The notes under the pieces: model-generated
Database searches by the model: none
Told to the model about the DNA's origin: nothing
The model's input: only the letters and a program-made list of their open reading frames with translations
Translations under genes and position numbers: made by a program
In this document: in pieces, positions 1 to 12,271 of the stretch
Layout of the letters: each line of letters opens with the position of its first letter
Position numbering within the stretch: the first letter of the stretch is position 1
Assembly (NCBI GenBank): GCA_951394045.1
Contig: OX595991.1
Location: 1,736,001-1,800,000 of the forward strand
DNA length: 64,000 nucleotides
Direction: 5' to 3'
Source of the DNA: Nitzschia sp. DOCU1
Lineage: Eukaryota; Bacillariophyta; Bacillariophyceae; Bacillariales; Bacillariaceae

Positions 1-1
1 G

Positions 2-874
2 AAAGATTTTATAGAGCTGCACTCTCCCAAGCTGATTGCAGGCGCCAGCGAAGGCGGAGCTGATGTGTTCACGCTCAACTACTTTGGATCGACGGCGTGC
101 TTGGCCATGAGTCCTCAGCTTCACAAACAAATGGCATGCGCATGCTCCGGCTTTGAACGTATTTTCACAACAGGGCCAGTCTTTCGCGCCGAGAACTCCA
201 ACACTCGAAGACACTTGTGTGAGTTCACTGGCTTGGATTTGGAAATGGTGATCAATGAACATTACGATGAAGTGTTGGACGTCTTCTCGGACCTGTTCAT
301 TTATATTTTCGATGGAATCAACGAAAGGTGCAAACAGGAGCTCGAGCGTGTTCGCGAGCAACACCCCTTTGAAGACCTCAAGTACTTGAGGCCAACCTTG
401 AAGCTTACATATGCGGAAGGATGTGCTCTCTTGCGCGAGGCTGGCGTTGACCAGGACGAATACGAGGATCTTAGCACCGAGAATGAAAAGAAGTTGGGTG
501 ATCTGGTACGCGAAAAGTACGATACTGACTTTTTCTTCATGGACAAGTATCCGCTGGCCGTACGCCCCTTTTACACCATGCCCGACCCTGAAAACCCAAA
601 GCTCTCCAACAGTTATGATTTCTTCATTCGTGGTCAAGAAATCCTTTCGGGAGCGCAGCGAATCCACGAACCCGACTTTCTCGAGGAGCGGGCACAGGCA
701 TGGGGCATTGATCTGTCAACAATTGAAGACTATGTCAACTCTTTTCGCAACGGAGCACTTCCTCATGGTGGAGGTGGTATTGGGTTGGAGCGTGTAGTCA
801 TGCTTTTCCTCGGCTTACCGAACATTCGAAAGGCTGCGTGGTTCCCTCGTGACCCAAAGCGCCTTGCACCTTAG
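2..874 (+). CDS. Aspartyl-tRNA synthetase, cytosolic type (3' part only)
   Basis: The gene enters from the left edge and the visible part codes for 290 residues ending at TAG 872-874. It is the catalytic core of a class IIb aminoacyl-tRNA synthetase, which charges tRNA-Asp with aspartate. Motif 2 is visible as the stretch [17 protein letters not shown] (Arg of FRAE contacts ATP), and motif 3 as [21 protein letters not shown] near the end. The tail [10 protein letters not shown] is typical of eukaryotic/archaeal AspRS rather than LysRS or bacterial AspRS, which carries an extra domain. The N-terminal anticodon-binding OB fold lies outside the window. No targeting signal can be judged. The neighbour at 1223-1549 points towards it (tail to tail). 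Confidence 0.93.
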   Translation, partial: KDFIELHSPKLIAGASEGGADVFTLNYFGSTACLAMSPQLHKQMACACSGFERIFTTGPVFRAENSNTRRHLCEFTGLDLEMVINEHYDEVLDVFSDLFIYIFDGINERCKQELERVREQHPFEDLKYLRPTLKLTYAEGCALLREAGVDQDEYEDLSTENEKKLGDLVREKYDTDFFFMDKYPLAVRPFYTMPDPENPKLSNSYDFFIRGQEILSGAQRIHEPDFLEERAQAWGIDLSTIEDYVNSFRNGALPHGGGGIGLERVVMLFLGLPNIRKAAWFPRDPKRLAP

Positions 875-1222
875 GCAAAGATTGCTAGAAAAGCAAGCGA
901 TGAAACTAGTAAAAATACTTTGAAAGTTTATAATGCATATATATGTATGTTGGATTATGGTGTTAGATTGTGCGCCAAGCGGGATGTAGTTAGATGATGA
1001 CTCCTGCATTCTCAAACGGTGACTGCAATGATTTCCATCATCATTGTTTGTGCTTGAGCGAACCTGGAATTTTGCAAATGTCCTTGTTAGCCGCAATATA
1101 CTGTGAATCTCGAAATGGTTGTCAAAGCTCGGAACAAGAGACAAGTCAATACAATCGTTGGTGTGTTGTAGTTGTGGTCGTGCGGGGCTTCACGGAACAG
1201 AAGCATAGACCATCCCTTGACT
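875..1222. other. Intergenic, between convergent genes
   Basis: 348 bases between the stop of the AspRS gene and the stop of the small minus-strand gene. It should hold both 3' untranslated regions. An AT-rich stretch at about 905-960 could serve polyadenylation. No further gene is seen. Confidence 0.5.
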
Positions 1223-1549
1223 TTAGTGCCTGTTGGAATTATCGTCAGGCCAATTTGTTTTGATCGTCTTGACCGTCTGGGGAACTATCCACAGAGCCAT
1301 TGCACAGTACGCCGCCAACGCAGGAATCTGGAAGGCATCTGCGCTTGCGAAGGTCACGGAAGATGGCACAAGGCCAGCAGACTCATCATACATGGCATGA
1401 GCTGCACTCGACCACTGAAGGATCGGCATAGCAGCAGATGTGGCGATCAATGATGCTTTCCTCCTCTGTTGGGGGGTCCAGGCTTCACATTGAACTAGGA
1501 TAGCCACGAAAATGACAAGAACCAAGCGGAAGATGGAACGAAAACTCAT
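1223..1549 (-). CDS. Small predicted thylakoid protein, function unknown
   Basis: Single exon, 108 residues, starting at ATG 1549-1547. Residues 1-23 form a signal peptide (basic start, then a hydrophobic run) ending in CEAWTP, an ASAFAP-like plastid-import motif with Trp in place of Phe. A basic stretch QQRRKAS follows. A second hydrophobic run ends in AHA before an acidic segment, which looks like a thylakoid transfer signal. After this only about 55 residues remain, with one membrane-length hydrophobic segment (roughly residues 75-92) and a basic, hydrophilic tail. The layout resembles nucleus-encoded small photosystem or cytochrome b6f subunits, but I do not recognise the family. Targeting is inferred from presequence architecture alone. 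Confidence 0.7.
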   Translation of the reverse strand: MSFRSIFRLVLVIFVAILVQCEAWTPQQRRKASLIATSAAMPILQWSSAAHAMYDESAGLVPSSVTFASADAFQIPALAAYCAMALWIVPQTVKTIKTNWPDDNSNRH

Positions 1550-1930
1550 TTTGGGAGATACTAAATGCCAAATTCAAGGAGTTGTGGCCTCTCCCAATCC
1601 CAAAGTCGTTGCCGGCATCAAAGAAGGATGTCTATCTCGTTCGTGATGTGGAGGGAACAATGATGCCTTCTCTGTGCTCACGTCATCGCTTCCCCTTATT
1701 TACCACGTCGACGTCAATCTGGGACTAAGTTATCTCTTTTGGCGAAGAAAGTCGACTGGATCGACCCAAATCTTTTCCCGCGCTCGAACCCATCCTCATT
1801 TTTGCTGCCACTAAATTGTGGCGGCTTTAGGCAATGACCGTCGGGGATATCCGACAGTTTCTGGTGCTGGCCGTCACTTTCCAAATCTCGCTGTATCACA
1901 CAAGTTGCAGACCACACGGTCCGTTCCAAC
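1550..1930. promoter_or_regulatory. Divergent promoter region
   Basis: 381 bases between the start codons of the small plastid-type gene (minus) and ERCC1 (plus), so it should contain both promoters and 5' UTRs. I see no clear TATA box or repeat. Confidence 0.4.
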
Positions 1931-3007
1931 ATGGCGCCCCCTAACAATCCTTACGTCAAGAAGGCCAAGATAGGGAACCAAGGCGCGGTAAATCCCTACA
2001 AAACGAACAAGCGAAAACCGTCGCCCGCTGGTGGCGAAAACGACAACAACAGCTCTCTTCCCAGCCTCCCTTCGACCACGGGTGCTACATTTTCACAAGC
2101 TTTCTCCTTGCTCGAAGAAACGACACAATTTAAAACTCAAATGACGGCCAGCGCTATCGCCAAGGATCCACGGGTAGAACAGGAACGCGCCGAACAACGG
2201 GAATTGGACAGAAAGGAGGCCATTATGGCAGTGGGACCCAATGCAGACGACCGGGACCACCATGTCCTATTGCAGCCCCACATTTTATATGTCAGCACCA
2301 AACAACGTGGAAATGAAGTCTTGAAATATATTCAAAATGTCCCCTTTGCGTATTCCAAAATGGTGCCAGACTACATTATGAGCACCACGGCATGTGCATT
2401 GTTCCTTTCCATCAAGTATCATCAATTATATCCCGGCTATATTGAGCGTCGAATAGGAGAACTAGGGAAGGATTTTCGATTACGAGTTCTTTTGGTACTG
2501 GTGGACGTGGAAGATAATGCAGCGGTCTTGTTGAAATTGAACAAGCTGGCCGTACTGAGCGATATGACCCTCATTTTGGCTTGGTCGGAACGAGAGGCGG
2601 CTCGATATCTGGAAACCTACAAAAACTTGGATGGAAAAGACGCCTCCAGTATCCAAAAGCGAGAATCCAACAATTTCCAAGATCAAAATGCCGATTTCAT
2701 GACGGCTTGCAAGCCGGTCAACAAGACGGATGCTAGCAATCTGTTGAATCATTTCAGTACGATCCAAGCCGTGGCGGCCGCGAGCCACGACGAACTGGCC
2801 TTGTGTGAGGGGTTGGGGCCTGTCAAAGTTAAAAAGTTATACGAAGCGCTTCACAAGCCATTTTCTAAGCTTCGGTCGCGGGAGCGTAAGCGAAAGGCAG
2901 CAGAAGATGCAAACGAGGGGAAGGGGGAGGAAACGAAGGCTGCATTGAAAGCGATACCAGAGGAAAACGAAGAGGACGACAACGCAATAGTGACAGCAGA
3001 AGACTAG
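1931..3007 (+). CDS. ERCC1: DNA excision repair protein ERCC1/Rad10
   Basis: Single exon, 358 residues, ATG 1931. ERCC1 is the non-catalytic partner of the XPF nuclease and cuts 5' of lesions in nucleotide excision repair and crosslink repair. Residues about 115-225 form the inactive nuclease-like domain: VSTKQRGNEVLKYIQNVPF, then YIMSTTACALFLSIKYHQLYPGYI and LVLVDVEDN, all family hallmarks. Residues about 255-310 are the tandem helix-hairpin-helix domain, with the second hairpin LCEGLGPVKVKKLYEALHKPF that pairs with XPF. The N-terminus is Pro/Lys rich and may carry a nuclear localisation signal. The C-terminus is a charged Lys/Glu tail not needed by the family. The length is close to human ERCC1 (about 300). 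Confidence 0.95.
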   Translation: MAPPNNPYVKKAKIGNQGAVNPYKTNKRKPSPAGGENDNNSSLPSLPSTTGATFSQAFSLLEETTQFKTQMTASAIAKDPRVEQERAEQRELDRKEAIMAVGPNADDRDHHVLLQPHILYVSTKQRGNEVLKYIQNVPFAYSKMVPDYIMSTTACALFLSIKYHQLYPGYIERRIGELGKDFRLRVLLVLVDVEDNAAVLLKLNKLAVLSDMTLILAWSEREAARYLETYKNLDGKDASSIQKRESNNFQDQNADFMTACKPVNKTDASNLLNHFSTIQAVAAASHDELALCEGLGPVKVKKLYEALHKPFSKLRSRERKRKAAEDANEGKGEETKAALKAIPEENEEDDNAIVTAED

Positions 3008-4281
3008 AGTCCAGTTGCCGTTTCTACCTTGTCCATAGGCATTGCAACCACCACCCCGTAGTCACTATGAGTAGCGAGGCGCCCCACCCCCAAAAAGGCA
3101 TTATCACTCCACGGGGGCTTGTTGCCGACTTCATGGTATCTTTATTCGGCGTGGTTGCAGCAATTTGGTTGATTGTCGAATCGGGTGAAAACGGAGTCAC
3201 ACAAGAAAATCCACATGTGCAATGGAATGAAATCCACAAATATTGAAACACAAAGTCGGTTGGGATTCCAAAACGACGGTGGCACCGCAGCCATCATCAA
3301 AACCGTCGATTTCACGCAAGGTGCAAGATTCTCTAGCTGTAGTGATACCGCGGAAGCGAATAACCGTCGTTCGTCGTTGGGCAATTAAAAAATGGAAAGG
3401 ACAACTGCAATGATACATGACTGACGTTTCGCCAGGATGACGGGAGACTGATCTGAACCATCAAAATCCAAAAGTGCATTCAACCAGCACCGATAGAGTC
3501 ATCCGGGGCGATCCCCATCGATATCATCAAAGATACAAGACCCCACGAGAGCTGCAGCGCTCCATCGTGACGACCACCCACCATCGCTGGCGAAACGCGA
3601 AAGGGTTAGGTGGTACGTTCACAACTATGATGCATGAATAAGGAAGCGAAAGAAGGATCCAACACTTCATCCGTGAAATACGGGTTCTCAACAGCTCGGT
3701 GTGAGGGCGATGCCACTTCACAGATTCTGTGTCATCCGATAAAACGGACGGTCCAAGAAATCATTGATCTGAGACAGAACCAAAGAAGAAAGGAATTGAT
3801 GTGTTGGTCGGTCGGTAGGTCAGTTGCACTTTTGGAACGGAAGGAGGAGAGATCTTTGATTTCGTCCTTTGATGATTGGGCGGATATCTTCAACTTCGAG
3901 ACGGAGAAATTGCCAGCTTCCAATTCGCCGCTGCGACATGAACCAACCTTCGTTTCCATATATAAATTCGGTTTGCCGAATGTCTCACCACCTTTAGATA
4001 TTTAATGGACCGATAGCTCTCCAGATGGACGAACGCATTCTTCTACTGTTTTCATTGGCTGAAGAGCGCGGTACTATCTCTACGGAAATCCTTCGTAGAA
4101 ACTGGGTATCTTTTCAGGTGCAACCCTGTGTATCTTGAACCCTATGAAGAAGAAAAACACGTCACGTGACGTCTGGCCTTGGTACGGCTTTCGGTGGATG
4201 TACGTTTTTGTCGAAGTTCCACATTGAACCCATATTTTGGCGCCTCGAACGAGACCAAGCGCAACTATCTATTCGGTGAAA
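3008..4281. other. Long intergenic region upstream of Mg-chelatase H
   Basis: About 1.27 kb with no convincing gene. Open frames of 70-120 codons occur on both strands but none has a recognisable domain or a clear start context. A TATAAA at 3961-3966 lies about 320 bases before the ChlH ATG, so it would need a long 5' UTR to be its promoter. The region probably holds the ERCC1 3' UTR and the light-regulated ChlH promoter. Confidence 0.4.
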
Positions 4282-5881
4282 ATGGTGTATTTCAAAGCGG
4301 CTGCTGCCGCTCTTCTTACCTTGGGAGCCACAACAGCGTAAGTGAATAGGAGGAGAAAGATCGGATCGGTTTGAGTTGTTTTCGGCAACGAAACGCCCAC
4401 AATGGCGCGAAAGATCGGCATTGAGAATCAAGTTGGAGGATAAGTTGAACTTTTTGTACCAGGAATCTCCGTAGAATTCTACGGTGGGAATTTCTTTACA
4501 CATGGTTCGACGACCGACGATGTGCCGACTAAGGTTTCTTTGTTTTGGATAACTGGCAACTAACTTCTCCACCCCTTTTATTGCTCTACCTATCAGTTGG
4601 CAACCTGCTAATCCCTCGTTCGCCTCCCGAGGTTTGTTGAATAACAATGGAGTGAAATCTACCACCGCTTTGTCGGTGGTTACCGACCCCACTGCCAAAG
4701 CCCCAACCATGGGAGGTGGCGGTATGTTCACAGCTACCAACGCCGAAAACCGACGCGTTGTTCCAGAGAACCCAAATGGTAGGCCCGTGATGAAAATTGT
4801 TTATGTAGTCTTGGAATCGCAGTACCAATCTTCGATGACGGCAGCCGTCAAGCGAATCAATGCTGGAAACGAAAACATGGCAGTCGAGTGTGTTGGTTAT
4901 CTCTTGGAGGAGCTTCGAAACGACGATGCATACGAACAGTTCAAGAAGGATGTCGAGGATGCCAACATGTTTATTGGGTCTTTGATTTTCGTCCAGGAAC
5001 TCGCGGAGAAGGTTATTGATGTCGTCAAGCCAGCTCGCGACAAACTCGACGCTGTTCTGGTTTTTCCCTCCATGCCCGAGGTCATGCGATTGAACAAGGT
5101 TGGAAGCTTTACGATGAAGAATCTTGGACAGTCCAAGAGCGTTGTTGCTGATTTCATGAAGAAAAAGAAGCAAGAGGACGGTTCTTCTTTCGAAGAGGGT
5201 ATGTTGAAACTCCTTCGAACCCTTCCCAAGGTGTTGAAGTTCCTCCCAAGCGACAAGGCTGCTGATGCTCGAACCTTTATGATGTCATTCCAATACTGGC
5301 TTGGAGGTAAGTGGGACGATAACGGTTTCTTCATGTCTCACCCGGCATCGGATTCTGACGCGTTTTCTTGTCGGCAGGCTCTCCCGAGAACCTCCAGTCG
5401 TTGATCACAATGGTCGGTCAGGATTACGTCGGGCCTGTCATGGAAAACATGAAAGGAAAGGAAAAGATGGTCGCGGAAGAGCCTCTCCTTCTTCCCGACA
5501 AGGCCATCTGGCACCCGGTGGCTCCCGATGTTGTCTTTGAAACTCCCGCGGATTACTTCAAGTGGTATGACAACGAGTTCTGCCCCGATGCTGGCATCGA
5601 TCCGAAGACCGCTCCGACCATTGGTATTCTCCTCCAGAAATCTCACATCAATACCAAGGATGACACCCACTACGTTTCTCTAATTGCGGAGTTGGAGAGC
5701 CGTGGTGCTCGTGTCGTCTCGGTCTATTCTGGAGGTCTCGACTACTCGGGTCCTGTCAAGGAGTATTTCTACGGAACCGATGGCAAGCCGATTGTCGATA
5801 CCGTCATCAACCTTACTGGTTTCGCCCTTGTCGGTGGGCCCGCGTCGCAAGACCACAAGAAGGCTGCTAAGATCCTCAAGG

Positions 5882-5912
<31 letters not shown>

Positions 5913-8814
5913 CCTCGTGTTCCAATCTTTCGAAGAGTGGCAATCGTCCGAGCTTGGACTCCACCCAATTCAGGTTGCGCTGCAAGTCTCCCTCCCCGAG
6001 ATTGATGGTGCCATTGAACCAATCATCTTCGCTGGCCGTGAGGGAGCTACCGGTCGAAGCGTTCCCCTGGCCGACCGTGTGAACTTGCTCGCTGATCGAT
6101 CGCTGAAGTGGGCCAATCTGAAGAATAAGGCAAAGAAGGATAAGAAGATCGCCATCACTATCTTCTCTTTCCCTCCTGACAAGGGTAATGTTGGAACTGC
6201 TGCATACCTCGATGTCTTCGACTCGATCAATGCTGTCCTTGGTCAGTTGAAGTCGGAAGGATACGATGTTGGTGATGCTCCTTCGACCAAGGAAGAGATT
6301 ATGGAGGCTGTGCTCAATGATCCCGAGGCCAGAATCTCTTCTCCTGAATTGAACGTGGCGTACAGAATGAGCACAGATGAATACTACGAGCTCACCCCTT
6401 ACGCTACTGATCTCGAGGAGAACTGGGGTCCTGCTCCTGGAAACTTGAACTCTGACGGCAAGAACTTGGTTGTGTACGGAAAGCAATTCGGTAACGTGTT
6501 CATTGGGGTTCAGCCCTCGTTCGGATACGAAGGCGACCCGATGCGTCTTCTCTTTGCCAAGTCCGCAAGCCCTCACCACGGCTTTGCGGCCTACTACACG
6601 TACCTGGAGAAGATTTTCAAGGCCGATGCTGTTCTGCACTTCGGAACCCATGGCAGTCTCGAGTTCATGCCCGGAAAACAAGTTGGTATGTCTGGAACTT
6701 GCTACCCTGATCGTCTTATCAACTCGCTTCCGTCCGCGTACCTCTACGCTGCCAACAACCCTTCGGAAGCCACGATTGCCAAGCGTCGATCCTACTCCGC
6801 GACCGTGTCGTACTTGACACCTCCCGCCGAAAACGCTGGTCTCTACAAGGGATTGAAGGAGCTTAAGGAATTGATCTCGTCGTATCAAGGATTGCGTGAG
6901 AATGAAGGCCGAGGCCCTGCCATCGTCAACTCCATTGTTTCTACCGCATATACGTGCAACCTTGACAAGGATATTGACCTTCCTGCTTTGGACTCCTACA
7001 ATGCTGCCGATGATACCGCCGAGCGTCGTGACGACATTGTCGGAAAGGTCTACGCTCAGATCATGCAGATCGAGAGCCGCTTGCTTCCTTGCGGCCTGCA
7101 CACGGTTGGAGTCCCGCCGACTGCCGAGGAGGCCATTGCCACTCTTGTGAACATTGCCCAGCTTGACCGCCCGGAAGACGGCATTGAAGGATTGCCCCGC
7201 GTCATTGCTGCCTCCGTTGGGCGTGACATCAATGACATCTACCGAGGAAACAACCAGGGTGTCTTGAAAGATGTGGAGCTCAACACCAAGATCACTGAAG
7301 CGGCGCGTGCTGCTGTTCGTGCGCTCGTCCAGCAATCCACTGACTCCTCTGGCCGTGTGAAGGAAGTCAAGTCGGTTTTCGATGATATGGCTGGAAAATT
7401 CGGAGCCATGATGGGACAAAAGAAGCCCTACACGCAGGCCATCATCAGTGCTGGATTCCCCAAGGTAAACGAAGAGCGTCTACGGGGAGTTATGGAATAC
7501 CTTGAGTTCTGTTTGAAGCAAGTTGTTGCCAACAACGAGCTCGGAGGTATCATGGAGCTCCTGAACGGAGAGTTCCTCATGCCTGCTCCCGGTGGCGACC
7601 CGATTCGAAACCCCGATGTCCTACCTACCGGACGAAACATGCACGCTCTTGACCCCTCTGCCATCCCTACCAATGCTGCCGTGGAAGTTGCCAATGACGT
7701 TGTCCGCAAGCTTTTGGAGAAGCTCGCTGAAGACAACAATGGAAGTTACCCCGAAAGTATTGCATTCACTCTCTGGGGAACTGACAACATCAAGACTTAC
7801 GGAGAGTCCTTGGCCCAGGTGCTCGCCCTTGTCGGTGTCCGTCCAGTTGCCGATTCGCTTGGACGTGTCAACAAGGTGGAACTCATCCCGTTGGAGGAGC
7901 TTGGCCGTCCCCGTATCGACGTTGTCGTTTCGTGCTCCGGTGTTTTCCGTGACTTGTTCATCAACCAGATGAACTTGATGGACCGCGGTATCAAGATGGC
8001 TGCCGAAGCCGATGAGCCCCTCGAAATGAACTTTGTTCGAAAGCACGCCATTGAACAAGCCGAGGAATTGGGTGTTACCCTGCGCGAAGCTGCTTGCCGA
8101 GTCTTCTCTAACTCGGCTGGATCCTACTCTGCCAACGTCGGTCTTGCCATTGAAAACGGAGGCTGGGAGGATGAGTCTCAGCTTCAGGAGCAGTTCCTCA
8201 CGCGAAAGGGATTTGCCTTCAACGCCGACAAGCCAGGCATGATGGAACAGCAGGCTGATTTGTTCAAGGCCGCCTTGAAGAGGGTGGATGTCACTTTCCA
8301 AAACTTGGACTCTTCTGAAATCTCTATCACAGATGTATCGCACTACTACGACTCCGATCCCACCAAGGTCGTCCAGAGTCTACGTGACGACAAGAGGAAG
8401 CCCATGTCTCTCATGGCCGACACCACCACTGCCAACGCTCAAGTGCGAACACTTGCTGAGACAGTTCGACTTGATGCCCGAACTAAGCTTTTGAACCCCA
8501 AGTTTTACGAAGGTATGCTTTCCACTGGATACGAAGGTGTTCGTGAGATCCAGAAGCGTCTGCGAAATACCATGGGATGGTCGGCAACTGCTGGAGAGGT
8601 CGACAACTTCGTCTTTGAGGACGCCAACGACACTTTCATCAATGACCCCGAGATGCAACAACGCTTGTTGAACACCAACCCGAATGCCTTCCGCGATATG
8701 GTCACCACCTTCTTGGAGGCCAACGGACGTGGATACTGGGATACCAGTGAGGAGAACATTGAGCGTCTGCAAGAATTGTATGCTGAAGTCGAGGACCGAA
8801 TTGAAGGTGTCTAA
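4282..8814 (+). CDS. CHLH: Magnesium-chelatase subunit H, plastid
   Basis: Three exons: 4282-4337, 4597-5306 and 5378-8814 (GT/AG introns of 259 and 71 nt), giving 1,400 residues. ChlH binds protoporphyrin IX and inserts Mg2+ with the ChlI/ChlD AAA+ motor, the first committed step of chlorophyll synthesis. Exon 1 encodes only the signal peptide. The join to exon 2 creates ATTAWQPAN, an ASAFAP-like motif with Trp, so the protein should enter the plastid by the bipartite route. The mature part opens with the N-terminal ChlH domain ([14 protein letters not shown]), then the long CobN/Mg-chelatase region, including [20 protein letters not shown] and the closing [20 protein letters not shown] segment. 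The size matches the family (about 1,330-1,400). The other chelatase subunits are not in the window. Confidence 0.96.
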
Positions 8815-9105
8815 ATGAAGAAGAGAACGGAAATTGTGCCGTGTGTACATACCTACCACGCTAGAACAAATATTGGAAGCAAAATCTATTTGGAGGCAAG
8901 TGAGTTGATATTCCGCCACTACAACAACCAAGTCTAAAGAATAGAATGTGCAATTTTATTTATCAAACATGTATAAGAAATGACGCCGCAGCCTCTAACT
9001 CGTTTAGAAACTTGGTCTACAGTGCAGTTTCCTGTGTCTATCCTTGAATTCCCGGCTTCCGTTTCCACAGTAACAAGTGATCCATCTTTCTCGTCCGTCC
9101 TTGTC
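8815..9105. other. Intergenic, between convergent genes
   Basis: 291 bases between the ChlH stop and the oxidosqualene cyclase stop, expected to hold both 3' UTRs. An AT-rich patch at about 8938-8970 is the only notable feature. Confidence 0.4.
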
Positions 9106-12100
9106 CTACGACGTTTCTTCCTCGTCAACGTCCAGTTGCTCCCCATAGTGTTCATGACACCGACCAAGAGCCCACAACGGGAAGACATTGCGATAGGCAG
9201 TATAGGTAATACCAACAGAACGATTAAAGACTCCGGAAATGCCTTCCTGGGGCCAGTCGCCGCTGGGAAGTTGTCGTCGTCGGAGATATTTCACGCCCCG
9301 TCGAATGGCAGCGACATTGTCACACTTTGCAATCGACAAGGCCAAGAGTGCCCACGCAGTATTGATAACACCACTACCATCGTCACCATAGTCTTTCATT
9401 CCCTCTTTGGCGTAGTCTTTATCGTAACACGAGGTAAAGTCCTCTCCCCAGCCACCATTGGGGCGCTGATGCTTCAAAAGGAATTGGCAGGCATCCAAAA
9501 TGCAAGGAGAATCCAAGGGCTCCCCACACTTGACCAATCCTTCCACACCAAACCAAATACCATAGGTAAAGCAGCAAGCCCACGATCCGTACCACGATCC
9601 ATCGTCCCGTTGAATACTCTTGAGAAAGTCGCGACCCTTATCAATGGCATGTTGAATATCAGCGCGGCGATGATCCGGGTAGCGTTCACGAAAGTCTACC
9701 AAAGCAGTCAAGGTTGCCATGCTACACTCCACGTAGGAATAATCAATCATGATATCACCTAGAAAGGGACAAAACGGCAGCAGTAGTGAGAAAACCGACC
9801 TAGCCATACCCCAAATAACAACAACTCGCGTGAGCATCCCCTGCTCCCACAACAACAACATTCTCACTCACCAAATACTTCCGACGGATTCAGTTGCTCA
9901 TACCATCCCCAGCCACGATTATTCTCATAGGTCGCCCAACCACCATCTTCATTTTGATACGTCAACAAGACATTGACGGCCTTGTAAAATCGTTCATCGG
10001 GCATGGGCTTGAGCAATCCTTGTTTCAAGCCTTTTTGAACGGCTTCACTTTTCAGCAAACACAAGGTCGCCTTGAGACCTTCACTGGTACAATCACTAAT
10101 GGGCCAACCGTGCGCCGACGTGGAAAAGGGCCATCCTCCTTCGGATATATGACGATAAAATTGATGGCGATAATGATTGGATTCGTATTGATAGGCCGGT
10201 GAGGCTTGCGAGACTTCCGTCGATAAAATTTGCGTGCGTTCCAAATAGGACCAAATTTTTTGAGAAGTCTCGGGAAATTCATCCAACAATCCCGCCTCGT
10301 ACATGGCTTGAGCACAAAACGATGTATCCCAACATTGACTGCCATTATAGCCTTGCATTTTCATGCCATCTTCGGCCACCCAGAGATAGTCGGGGACCCG
10401 CATCATGTGATTCGCGACGGCTGGATTTTGGAGATCTCCACCAGATGCTGCAATAGTATGCGTGAGAAGTTGCAGGAGAAAAGGCAATATTGCATACAAC
10501 TCATACTCTTACCATGAAAATGAGCAATCATGTTGAGAACCTTGTTGACGGGACCAATATCAATGTAATTGGTTTGCAAGTCTTCGGCTTGAATATATTG
10601 AAAGCTAAATTCCAGGCCCTTGCGTCTCACGAGACGCTTAAAGGGTTGAAAAATCCTCCAATGTTCATAACGTGCCAACATGTTTTGCAAGGTCCTCATG
10701 ACGAAGGGAATGGGAGAATAATTGTCCATGTCGGCGACCCAATGTCGAGTAGGAATCCAATCAATTTCTCCATAGGGTTGACAATACAATTCTTGTCGCA
10801 AATCAGCAATGAGAGGATCCGTTTCCGCTTGAGGATAGACAAAGCCATGTCCATATAAATATCCCATTGGCAAATACACCATACGTGCATGACACCACAT
10901 GCGTCCTGGATGAAAGGGGAACCAATTGGGCAATAACCACATTTCGGGTGGTACCGAATTATGTCCCTTCCAATCCATGCAACCCAACAAACAGAGATAA
11001 AATTTAGACCAACTCGAAGTATACAAGGCACCGCCTTGTTCTCGCAAAAAGGCACGTCCCCGCTGTGCCGCTGGATCTTCTGGAGGTGTACCCAACAATC
11101 GTAGTGCGGCATACATTAATGTGGATCCAAACATGGTCGAGGGTGATTCGATATGAGTTCCCCATCCTCCATCGGTTTGTTGATGTACCAAAATGTAATG
11201 TTTCAACAATTCGATTTGTTCCTGGTTCAAGAATTGTTTGGGTTTTCCCATGACATACCACGCAATGACCATGCCGGGCATTAAAAAGTGGGGTCCCCCA
11301 TAATCGGCCGCCCAATGTCCATCGTCACATTGCAACATGCTATAAAAGTGGGCTGCCTTCTTGGCAGCTTGTTGCGTGGTTTTTGGTGGACTCGAGTCGG
11401 GAGGCGTTCCTCCACGTTGTAAGTAGTTTCGAATTTGTTGGGCTCTAAAAATCTGGTCCCCACTATTGGGATTTTGCGAAGGATTGAATCCCGTCCGTCC
11501 TCCCATGGCCATGGATTGTACCAATGATTCATCCACTTTGTTGCCGCTGACCGTCTTCCATAATTTGGACACGACAGAATCATCATCCTTGCATGCCCAA
11601 ATTTGTCTCCCAGCAGGTTCTCCCGTCAATTTCGAGTCGGTAAATTGAGAATGCGTATACTCATGAGACTCTTGTGCTGTCAGACACTTCCATCCTTTGG
11701 GTGTCACGGCCGTAGTTTCATTTTTCCACTGAGGTTTGCGACCCAACTTGAAGGTACGAGGTCCACCGGGCATGCTCACACCGTCCATGAACAAATGAAC
11801 AATCAACAACAGAGTGGAATGTACTAGCACGGTACACAAGGTGACTCGAACGACTCCCAGTGGAAGAGCATAATCGCCATACAGGGAATAACAATCACTG
11901 TCGTCGTCTTCTAAATTACCAAAGACGGCGACACTTACACCACACAATACTAGTAGACACGCCACGTGACATTGCAATCGCAAGGGTGGTGCCAAGGCGC
12001 CTTGAATACAATCGTAACCATAGACGCCCTTGGGACTTTTTAAGTAATTCAACAACCAAGTCCAGAGATCACTGCCGTGGGGTTTGAGACCGAGTTCACT

Positions 12101-12271
12101 GAGCGGGGTGGACGATCCTGCCGTGGCCAGTACCAACGCTGTCGCCAAGAGCAAACATCCACTGCCCACGAGCCACAGACTGGCTTGAAGATGAGTGGCA
12201 CAAGACGATACTCCCATAGTAGTTGATGTTGAGAAAAGGGATGCCACTGTGGGTGAATCTTCTACTTCCAT
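9106..12271 (-). CDS. Oxidosqualene cyclase, cycloartenol-synthase type, with N-terminal membrane extension
   Basis: Exons on the minus strand: 12271-10513, 10447-9872 and 9758-9106 (introns 65 and 113 nt), 995 residues. The open frame extends to 12346 only through a TTG, so ATG 12271 is chosen. The enzyme cyclises 2,3-oxidosqualene to the first sterol. The acid motif DCTAE appears as DCTSE (residues 705-709). His699 and Ile703 before it, and Tyr620 in GYNGSQCWDT, are the residues known to steer plant enzymes to cycloartenol (Arabidopsis CAS1 Tyr410, His477, Ile481). Several QW repeats are visible (QTDGGWGTH, NEDGGWATY, RPNGGWGED). About 230 residues precede the cyclase fold and carry roughly three hydrophobic segments (near 30-50, 95-115 and 135-160), so the typical family length of about 750 is exceeded. 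Location is probably the endoplasmic reticulum. Confidence 0.93.

Noticed and set aside
3634..4005. 123-codon plus-strand frame upstream of ChlH
   Set aside because: No domain, targeting signal or promoter support, and mixed composition; more likely chance within the ChlH upstream region.
5680..7419. Long antisense open frame (579 codons) opposite Mg-chelatase H
   Set aside because: It mirrors the strongly biased codons of the ChlH exon, has low-complexity composition and no recognisable domain.
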